Shown piece after piece: positions 5,764 through 11,432 of a DNA stretch of 11,432 bases. The position numbers were made by a program, and so were the translations under genes. The stretch is taken from NCBI GenBank assembly GCA_902489225.1, contig CABTZA010000045.1:1-11432 (forward strand). Direction: 5' to 3'. The notes under the pieces were generated by a model. That model saw only the letters and a list, made by a program, of their open reading frames with translations. It searched no databases and was not told the DNA's origin. Source of the DNA: an uncultured Collinsella sp. GTDB taxonomy: Bacteria; Actinomycetota; Coriobacteriia; Coriobacteriales; Coriobacteriaceae. The first letter of the stretch is position 1; each line of letters begins with the position of its first letter.

Positions 5764-6438
5764 TTAGTCCAGGTCGTCGGCAGCAAAGTTGTCGATCGGG
5801 GCGAAGGGATCGGCCACGGGGACAACCGGGTCAGCGACGGGCAGCGGCTCGGCGGGAACAGTCACCGCAGGAGAAGCGGCAGAACCGACCGGCGTGGAGG
5901 CCATGAGGTCGGCCGGGAAGGAGTTCTGGGCATCGTCCATGAAGTGCTGGATGAGCTTGAGATACTCGGCCTTGAACTCCTCACGAGAAGCCTTGAGACG
6001 ATCGATCTCCTCGAGCTCAGCCTGCTTTTCGGTCAGAGCCTGGCGGATAACCTCGCGGGCCTTGGCGTCAGCCTCGTTGCGAATACGCTCAGCGTTCTCA
6101 TTGGCATCGTTGACGATGGTCTCAGCGGTCTGCTGGGCAGCGATCAGGGCAGCGGAAATCTGGCGCTCCTGAGCGGAGAAGTCAGGGGCGGGAGCAGCCA
6201 CGGGGGCGGCAGGAACGGCCTGGGCGGGGGCATCCTGAGCCTGGGCAAGCTGAGCCTGCGCATCGGCAAGCTGCTGCTCGGTAGCAGTCAGACGACCCTT
6301 AAGGTCGACGATCTTAGCGAGCATAGCGTCAACCTCAGAGGACAGCGTCTCCAAGAAGACGTCGACCTCAGCAGGATCGTAGCCACGCTTGGCCTCAGAG
6401 AAAGTCTGAGCCTGGATGTCTGCAGGGGTAATAGCCAT
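5764..6438 (-). CDS. divIVA: DivIVA-domain protein (Wag31-like polar/septal scaffold)
   Basis: This 224-residue cytoplasmic coiled-coil protein should bind curved membrane at poles and septa and recruit growth or division factors. The N-terminal membrane-binding module is clear: ITPADIQAQTFSEAKRGYDPAEVDVFLETL (about 3-32). It has the family's F-S-x-x-x-R-G-Y-D signature with exposed Phe13 and Lys17-Arg18. A first coiled coil (33-68) is followed by an Ala/Pro linker (69-86, repeats of QAP and APA). A long second coiled coil rich in Ala, Gln and Glu (88-165) comes next. The tail (185-224) is Pro/Val/Asp-rich with VADPVVPVADPF. ATG at 6438 follows AAGGAGA. The gene is 61 bases downstream of yggT, and a strong terminator closes the unit. 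Whether it directs tip growth as in mycobacteria or division-site selection as in Firmicutes cannot be read here. Confidence 0.93.
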   Translation of the reverse strand: MAITPADIQAQTFSEAKRGYDPAEVDVFLETLSSEVDAMLAKIVDLKGRLTATEQQLADAQAQLAQAQDAPAQAVPAAPVAAPAPDFSAQERQISAALIAAQQTAETIVNDANENAERIRNEADAKAREVIRQALTEKQAELEEIDRLKASREEFKAEYLKLIQHFMDDAQNSFPADLMASTPVGSAASPAVTVPAEPLPVADPVVPVADPFAPIDNFAADDLD

Positions 6439-6499
6439 AACAAGTCTCCTTTTTCATCGCCTCGGCGCTACACGCCCGACGTAAGTTACTAAGACAGTT

Positions 6500-6781
6500 C
6501 TACACGAGTATACCTATAAGAAGCTGCAGAACCAGCCTCTGCACCAACTGCAACGCAATAATCGCAACGACCGGCGAAAAATCGATACCGCCCATCGGCG
6601 GGATGAAACGACGGAACAGGTTGAGCCACGGACCGCACACGCTATCAAGCACCGCGGCAATATCCTGAAGCAAACCACCCTGCTTCATGGGAATCCACGT
6701 CATAAAGCAGTAGACGACAATGAGCGTGGAATAGAAGTTGAACAGCGTATTGACCAGCTGGACGATAGTGTAGATGTTGAT
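6500..6781 (-). CDS. yggT: YggT family membrane protein (YlmG), apparently with a non-AUG start
   Basis: This small two-helix membrane protein of the YggT/YlmG family is a regular neighbour of sepF and implicated in membrane or division functions. Conserved features are the first helix (NIYTIVQLVNTLFNFYSTL and on to IVVYCFMTWI), the central motif PWLNLFRRFIPPMGGIDFSP and the second helix (VVAIIALQLVQRLVLQLLIGI). The frame is open back to the sepF TAA at 6803-6805, but no ATG, GTG or TTG occurs before Met27 (6701-6703). Starting there would delete the whole first helix. GAGGAG (6788-6793) stands six bases before an ATC (6779-6781), which gives 93 residues, the usual length; an ATT lies at 6785-6787. 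I therefore place the start at the ATC. Alternatives are the ATT, a sequencing error, or readthrough from sepF, which is in the same frame. Family call is firm; the start is not. Confidence 0.85.
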   Translation of the reverse strand: MNIYTIVQLVNTLFNFYSTLIVVYCFMTWIPMKQGGLLQDIAAVLDSVCGPWLNLFRRFIPPMGGIDFSPVVAIIALQLVQRLVLQLLIGILV

Positions 6782-6787
6782 GGGAAT

Positions 6788-6796
6788 CTCCTCGTC
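6788..6796 (-). promoter_or_regulatory. Ribosome binding site pointing to an ATC start for yggT
   Basis: On the minus strand GACGAGGAG lies six bases before ATC (6779-6781) and directly against ATT (6785-6787). The distance favours ATC as initiator over ATT. Confidence 0.5.
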
Positions 6797-6802
6797 TTGT
6801 CT

Positions 6803-7525
6803 TTACTTAAGGTAGCCGTCGGCACGAAGCTTCTTGAGATCGGAATCTTTGACCTCGCAACCGGCGGGCAGCACCATGAACACGCGGTCGCCCACCTCCT
6901 TGACCGTGGCACCCAGACCGCAGGCAAAGCCGTAAGAGAAGTCCAAGACGCGCTTGGCAACTTCGGTGCGTACGCCCACAAAAATCAGTGCGACAGGCTG
7001 CTTGGTGCGAACGCGGCGCACCACGGTCTCCACGTCGTCATAGCTCTCGGGGCGCAGGACATAGGCCGGCAGCTGCGGTGTGGCGTTGATGATATTGCTC
7101 GCATAGGCCGAGGCATCGCTCGGTGCAGGCGCAGGCGCAGCGGCGGCACGGGCGCGGGTGTTCTCGGCGTAGCTCGACGGCGTGTCATAGGCACCAGGAC
7201 GATAACCGCTCGCAACACTGTCCTGCGAGCGCGAAGGCGGGTTATACGTCGTGGCATGGCGGGAGTCATCGCCGACCAGCTGCCCGGAGCGTGTATACAC
7301 GGCAACCGACTCAGCTTCACCACGGCGCGTCTGACCAAGCAGGCCGTTGCTCGGCTCGTCTTGGGTGTAGAAGCCCTCGCCCGAAGCACCGCTGTAGCCG
7401 TTGCCCTGATAGCCATCGTCATAGCCATCATCGTAGCCGTAGTCGTCGTCCTGGCCATAACCCTGGTCGTAACCCTGCTGGCCGCCCAGGTGCATCTTAT
7501 TTTTAATCTCGTCAAGGAAGCCCAT
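6803..7525 (-). CDS. sepF: Cell division protein SepF
   Basis: This 240-residue protein anchors FtsZ to the membrane and supports septum formation. Residues 1-14 (MGFLDEIKNKMHLG) are the expected amphipathic membrane-binding helix. Residues 16-44 form a Gly/Tyr/Asp low-complexity stretch built on GYD and DDGY repeats. A Ser/Ala/Pro-rich linker follows to about 145. The SepF domain spans about 150-225: PAYVLRPESYDDVETVVRRVRTKQPVAL and onward through RVLDFSYGFACGLGATVKEVGDRVFMVLP. The FSYGFACGL segment stands where other SepF proteins have 'DFLSGTVYAIGG', at the FtsZ-binding and dimer surface. The ATG at 7525 was chosen over an in-frame one at 7576 because AGAGGA precedes it and the protein then begins with the membrane helix. 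It is 60 bases after yggS and 21 before the proposed yggT start, so the genes are one operon. In actinobacteria, which usually lack FtsA, SepF is often the main FtsZ anchor. Confidence 0.94.
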   Translation of the reverse strand: MGFLDEIKNKMHLGGQQGYDQGYGQDDDYGYDDGYDDGYQGNGYSGASGEGFYTQDEPSNGLLGQTRRGEAESVAVYTRSGQLVGDDSRHATTYNPPSRSQDSVASGYRPGAYDTPSSYAENTRARAAAAPAPAPSDASAYASNIINATPQLPAYVLRPESYDDVETVVRRVRTKQPVALIFVGVRTEVAKRVLDFSYGFACGLGATVKEVGDRVFMVLPAGCEVKDSDLKKLRADGYLK

Positions 7526-7585
7526 GGTTGTGTCCTCTCGCGGTTTAGTGCAGGCGCCCCGATAATCAGTGCGCACTTCAGAGCC

Positions 7586-8323
7586 TTATTTTACTGCAAA
7601 CTCCGGGCTAAATACTACCCTGCCCAGGCGAACGAGCGTAGAGCCCTCCTCAAGGGCAGGCTCAAAGTCTTCGCTCATGCCGCAGGAAAGCTCAGGCAGG
7701 TTCAAATCGGGATGCGCCGCCTCCAGCTCATCCCTCAGCTCACGAAGCCCCGCAAAGGTGCGGCGTGCCACATCCTTATTCCCCCGGGGCGCCATAGTCA
7801 TAAGCCCCTGTACGCAAATTCCCTCAAGTTCCGCAAGCTCACCCGCGGCGGCGCGAATCTCATCGGGCGAAAAGCCTCCCTTCGACTCCTCACCACTCAC
7901 ATTGACCTCAATGAGCACACGCTGGGGGCCGGCGAGTTCGCCTGCCTCAATCTTGCGGGCAGCACGGCTCGAGATCGCCTGCGCCAGATGCAGCGAACCC
8001 ACCGAGTGAATCAGCTCGGCTGAGCCCAGCACCGCATTGATCTTATTGGTCTGCAGGTTGCCGATCATATCGAAGCGCACCTCGGGCAGCTCCGGATGCT
8101 CCGCCAAACCTGTGAGCTTGCGAACCAGCTCCTGCGGGCGATTCTCGGCAAAATGGCGATACCCCGCCTGGATGGCGGCAACGGTCTCATCGACACCAAC
8201 GGTCTTGGACACGGCAATGAGGCGCGCGGCGTCGTGGGGACGGCCCGCGCGATCGAGCGCCGCATAAAAACGTTCCAGAATCTGCTCGCGGCGAGCGCGC
8301 ATCAAGTCCAAATAGTTATCCAT
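7586..8323 (-). CDS. yggS: YggS family PLP-binding protein (YlmE/PROSC homologue)
   Basis: This 245-residue cytoplasmic protein has the alanine-racemase-type barrel and binds pyridoxal 5'-phosphate without known catalysis; homologues keep PLP and amino-acid pools balanced. Lys40 in LIAVSKTV is the PLP Schiff-base lysine. Other family blocks follow: HFAENRPQEL, FDMIGNLQTNK (the usual 'IGHLQxNK' with Asn for His), VLIEVNVSGEESKGGF, GLMTMAP, and the phosphate-binding end LSCGMSEDFEPALEEGSTLVRLG. The ATG at 8323 was chosen because GGAGG lies nine bases before it and the protein then starts at the normal place; an in-frame ATG at 8407 lies inside the phoU 3' hairpin region. It is first in the division cluster. 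No clear promoter was identified between 8324 and 8373. Confidence 0.95.
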   Translation of the reverse strand: MDNYLDLMRARREQILERFYAALDRAGRPHDAARLIAVSKTVGVDETVAAIQAGYRHFAENRPQELVRKLTGLAEHPELPEVRFDMIGNLQTNKINAVLGSAELIHSVGSLHLAQAISSRAARKIEAGELAGPQRVLIEVNVSGEESKGGFSPDEIRAAAGELAELEGICVQGLMTMAPRGNKDVARRTFAGLRELRDELEAAHPDLNLPELSCGMSEDFEPALEEGSTLVRLGRVVFSPEFAVK

Positions 8324-8373
8324 TGCCAATCGCCTCCGCTGACAGCCAAACAAGTAGTCCCATGCTAACGCAA

Positions 8374-8405
8374 GAGCGCGGCCCCGCATGTGCAAGGCCG
8401 CGCTC
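8374..8405 (-). terminator. Hairpin after phoU, probable end of the pst operon
   Basis: A perfect 10-bp GC-rich inverted repeat (8374-8383 with 8396-8405) encloses a 12-base loop, 37 bases past the phoU stop. The following minus-strand bases (TTGCGTTAG) hold only a poor T-run, so termination may be partial or factor-dependent. It is the only barrier between the phosphate operon and yggS. Confidence 0.5.
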
Positions 8406-8442
8406 ACTTAGGTATTTACAATCTTTCGACGAACGGGGTTAC

Positions 8443-9300
8443 TTACTCCTCGTCGTCCTCGCCATCGTCCTCATCCTCAAGATGATCGAGCAGGTAGCGA
8501 AGACCCTCGCTGACCTCGTTAACGGGCACCTTGGCAACGTAGCGTGCATCGACGGCGGGCCTCATGATAACACCCTCGCCCGAAGGCACGCGCATGCTCT
8601 CGAGCTCATCCTCATCAGTGCAGGCGATATCACCGGCAGTCATACGCTGTCCGGTCAACAGGAAGGTCAGACGGCAGGCGGCATCGATGGAAATCGAGGC
8701 GATGCGATCGAGATAGCGCGATACCATGATGGCGCGGCGCAGGTCGTCATAGTTGCTGTCGTCGTCCATAAAATCGCCCGTGTCCATGCGGTTAAAGGTG
8801 CGGAAGAACTTCTCGTAGGCGGCGTGCACTGGCTCGTCCTCGACGGCCAAGTTGCAGATGATGGACATGTCGTTGGTGACGAGCGCAGAAAGCGAAGAGC
8901 CCAGCACCTGGTAGACGGCCTCAGCCTCGGCCTCGACCGTGCCGACAAGCTCCTTGGGCAGCGAGATGTCGGCCTTGATCATATGACGCGTGGCGCGGCA
9001 AATCTGGCGAACCTTATCGGTCATGCGCTGCAGGTTAAAGTCGACGTAGATGATCGTCTGCAGCAAGCGGAAGTCGGAGGCGACCGGTGACTGCGTGGCA
9101 ATCAGGTTGTAGCAGACGGCCTCCAGGTTGGCGCAGCGTGCGTCAATCGAAAGCGTACGCTTCTTGGTCTTGGTGGCGAGCTTGCGGTCGTCGGTCACAT
9201 AGGCCTTCACGGCATCGTGGAGGGCCAGATCGACGGCCTCGTAGATGCTCAGCATCTCGTGACGGGCCTCGATGAGCTGACGGGAAAACAGTTTGCGCAT
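8443..9300 (-). CDS. phoU: PhoU family phosphate regulator, with C-terminal extension
   Basis: This 285-residue, mostly helical cytoplasmic protein encoded last in the pst operon belongs to PhoU, which links Pst transport to PhoR signalling and limits phosphate uptake. Two PhoU repeats are seen, about 12-105 and 120-215. LLQTIIYVDFNLQRMTDKVRQI (79-100) matches the helix of the first metal motif and VSRYLDRIASISIDAACRL (193-211) that of the second. The usual E-R-x-x-D pair reads Q-R-M-T-D (91-95) and D-R-I-A-S (198-202), so acidic metal ligands are partly lost. A further 65-70 residues (about 218-285) are not part of classic PhoU, which is about 220-240 long. They end in a highly acidic tail (EDEDDGEDDEE). 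The ATG at 9300 follows TTGGAG. It is 92 bases downstream of pstB. Assignment rests on fold pattern plus operon position. Confidence 0.88.
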   Translation of the reverse strand: MRKLFSRQLIEARHEMLSIYEAVDLALHDAVKAYVTDDRKLATKTKKRTLSIDARCANLEAVCYNLIATQSPVASDFRLLQTIIYVDFNLQRMTDKVRQICRATRHMIKADISLPKELVGTVEAEAEAVYQVLGSSLSALVTNDMSIICNLAVEDEPVHAAYEKFFRTFNRMDTGDFMDDDSNYDDLRRAIMVSRYLDRIASISIDAACRLTFLLTGQRMTAGDIACTDEDELESMRVPSGEGVIMRPAVDARYVAKVPVNEVSEGLRYLLDHLEDEDDGEDDEE

Positions 9301-9320
9301 GGTTCACTCCAATCAGTTGG

Positions 9321-9341
9321 GTGCGGTCATGCCGCCCGCAC
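9321..9341 (-). other. Small hairpin between pstB and phoU
   Basis: GTGCGG (9321-9326) pairs with CCGCAC (9336-9341) around nine bases in the 92-base gap between pstB and phoU. There is no T-run. It could tune phoU expression or protect upstream mRNA, but short GC-rich pairs arise easily by chance here. Confidence 0.3.
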
Positions 9342-9392
9342 AGTGAATACGCACCGGACCAGATCCGATCGGCTTGGGACTAGTCGCACCGA

Positions 9393-10196
<804 letters not shown>

Positions 10197-10208
10197 GGGA
10201 CTCCTTAA

Positions 10209-11114
10209 CTAGCGACGTTTGCGCGACAGGAAGCGCGCAAACAGGTTGAAGGCCAAAATGATCACCATCAGCAAGAGCGCGGTGCCGTAGGCTGCGTTCA
10301 TGTTGATGCCGTCGTTGGCAAGCAGGTACAGGTGAACGGTCATGGGACGACCGGAATCGAGCGGCGAAATAGGTAGATTGATGGCCTGGCCCATGGTGTA
10401 GAGCACCACGGCGGTCTCGCCGATGGCACGGCCGATGGCAAGGACGATGCCCGTGGCAATGCGGCCAAAGGCCGAAGGAAGCACGATCTTGGAGACGACC
10501 TGCCACTTGGTAGCGCCCAGGCCGTACGCGCCCCAACGGATATAGCGCGGAACGGCGCGAATGGCTTCTTCGGTGGTGCGCATGACGATGGGAAGCATCA
10601 AGAGCGCGAGCGCCAGAGCGGCCGAGACCATCGAAAGGCCCAGGCCCATAGCCTCGACAAACAAGGCGTAGCCAAACAGGCCCATAACGATGGAGGGCAC
10701 CGAGGCCAAAGCGTCAGCAGCGTAGCGAATGAGCTCGACGACCTTGCCCTGCTTGGCGTACTCGGCCAGATAGACGGCTGCCAGCACAGCGATCGGCGTG
10801 CAGATAAGCATGGCGAGCGCCGTCACGTAGACGGTCGAGACGATCGTGGGCCAAATTCCGCCCTCGGCGTTGACGCCCTGGGGCCAACCGAAGATAAAGT
10901 CGAGCGAGATGTGTGGCAGGCCGTTGATGACCACGTAGGCGATGATAGCGACCAGCACCAGCGTGGTGATGTAGGCAGCGGCACGAAACACGCCAAGCAT
11001 GATCTTGTTGGACAGGTCCTTGTTGATGCGGCCCTTCTTGCCGTGGGAAAGGGCACGCTTGATGCGCTCGCGCGACGAGGTCGTATCGACCGTCGTGTCA
11101 ACGGAATCGGACAT
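10209..11114 (-). CDS. pstA: Phosphate ABC transporter permease PstA
   Basis: This 301-residue membrane permease forms the phosphate channel with PstC. A basic cytoplasmic N-terminus of about 38 residues (with RERIKRALSHGKKGRINKD) precedes six hydrophobic segments, near 40-63, 92-116, 138-155, 160-180, 220-240 and 277-295. The EAA loop that contacts PstB spans about 182-213 (EEAIRAVPRYIRWGAYGLGATKW and on), followed by FGRIATGIVLAIGRAIGETAVVL, typical of PstA. The IGETA segment is shared with PstC. The start at 11114 lies three bases after the pstC stop, and its GAGGGGG ribosome site sits inside the end of pstC, which indicates tight coupling. Confidence 0.96.
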   Translation of the reverse strand: MSDSVDTTVDTTSSRERIKRALSHGKKGRINKDLSNKIMLGVFRAAAYITTLVLVAIIAYVVINGLPHISLDFIFGWPQGVNAEGGIWPTIVSTVYVTALAMLICTPIAVLAAVYLAEYAKQGKVVELIRYAADALASVPSIVMGLFGYALFVEAMGLGLSMVSAALALALLMLPIVMRTTEEAIRAVPRYIRWGAYGLGATKWQVVSKIVLPSAFGRIATGIVLAIGRAIGETAVVLYTMGQAINLPISPLDSGRPMTVHLYLLANDGINMNAAYGTALLLMVIILAFNLFARFLSRKRR

Positions 11115-11117
11115 AGC

Positions 11118-11432
11118 CTACCCCCTCTTCTTCTTGGAAATCAGACGGACGATGCCCACCAGCGTGGCGGAGATGATAAACAGGACCACACCCATGCCGA
11201 ACAGCGCCGAGCGGTGCAGACCCGAGGAATAGCTCATGTCGAGCGCAATCTGGCTCGTGAGCGTCGAGATGGGGCTCGCAATGCTGTCGGGAATAACCGG
11301 GGCGTTACCTACGACCATGAGCACGGCCATGGTCTCGCCGATGGCACGGCCCATACCCAGCACGATGGCATCAACGATACCCAGCTTCGCGGCAGGTAGC
11401 ACGACCTTATAGATGGTCTGCCACTTGGTGGC
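11118..11432 (-). CDS. pstC: Phosphate ABC transporter permease PstC, C-terminal part only
   Basis: The last 104 residues of PstC are present; the gene runs off the right edge. It opens in the EAA loop (ATKWQTIYKVVLPAAKLGIVD), followed by the PstC/PstA signature GMGRAIGETMAVLMVVGNAPVIP. A short periplasmic loop with IASPISTLTSQIALDMSY comes next, then the last helix (SALFGMGVVLFIISATLVGIVRLI) and a basic cytoplasmic end (SKKKRG). PstC fits better than PstA because PstA lies directly downstream and the N-P-x-P/SPISTLT loop matches PstC. A phosphate-binding pstS and the operon promoter are expected further upstream, outside the window. Confidence 0.93.
   Translation of the reverse strand, partial: ATKWQTIYKVVLPAAKLGIVDAIVLGMGRAIGETMAVLMVVGNAPVIPDSIASPISTLTSQIALDMSYSSGLHRSALFGMGVVLFIISATLVGIVRLISKKKRG

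Noticed and set aside
6797..8023. 408-codon open frame on the plus strand opposite sepF and yggS
   Set aside because: It overlaps two well-supported genes, has low-complexity Ala/Val/Ile/Arg content and no family match that I recognise.
8323..9090. 255-codon plus-strand open frame opposite phoU
   Set aside because: It is a mirror frame of a real gene; it lacks domain features and a sensible ribosome site.

Overview
The window most likely comes from a high-GC Gram-positive gut actinobacterium of the Coriobacteriia, and Collinsella or a close relative fits best. The grounds are inferred: G/C-ending codons dominate, SepF, YggT and a DivIVA/Wag31-like protein form one cluster, and many proteins have acidic Glu/Asp-rich tails. 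No rRNA marker is present, so the genus is a judgement from gene content and style.

Positions 1-2881 are all on the minus strand. They hold the 5' part of an SGNH/GDSL hydrolase (cut by the window edge), a microbial-type poly(ADP-ribose) glycohydrolase relative (TIGR02452/DUF2263), a Bax inhibitor-1/YetJ-type membrane protein, and a small unknown protein. Intrinsic terminators separate the first three.

Positions 3045-4785 (plus strand) are a two-gene phosphate unit: a PiT phosphate transporter followed by its DUF47/PhoU-like accessory protein. It ends at a long, nearly perfect inverted repeat (4791-4898). A C-poor, internally duplicated intergenic stretch follows, and then a nitroreductase gene (5066-5596) whose 5' half has the same C-poor composition.

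Positions 5708-8323 (minus strand) hold a cell-division cluster read as yggS/ylmE, sepF/ylmF, yggT/ylmG, divIVA, ending at a strong terminator. SepF anchors FtsZ to the membrane, DivIVA marks poles and septa, and YggT and YggS are conserved companions in Gram-positive bacteria. The yggT frame has no ATG, GTG or TTG where its first membrane helix must begin.

Positions 8374-11432 (minus strand) hold the end of a high-affinity phosphate operon read as pstC (partial), pstA, pstB, phoU. Both the low-affinity (PiT) and high-affinity (Pst) phosphate importers therefore lie within about 8 kb.

I found no CRISPR array, transposase, phage gene, tRNA or rRNA, and no clear undescribed multi-gene system. 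The observations most worth checking are the yggT start, the PARG-like protein with Ala at the expected catalytic Glu, a possible leaderless promoter for the small unknown gene, the inverted-repeat element with neighbouring duplicated sequence, and the base-composition switch inside the nitroreductase gene.
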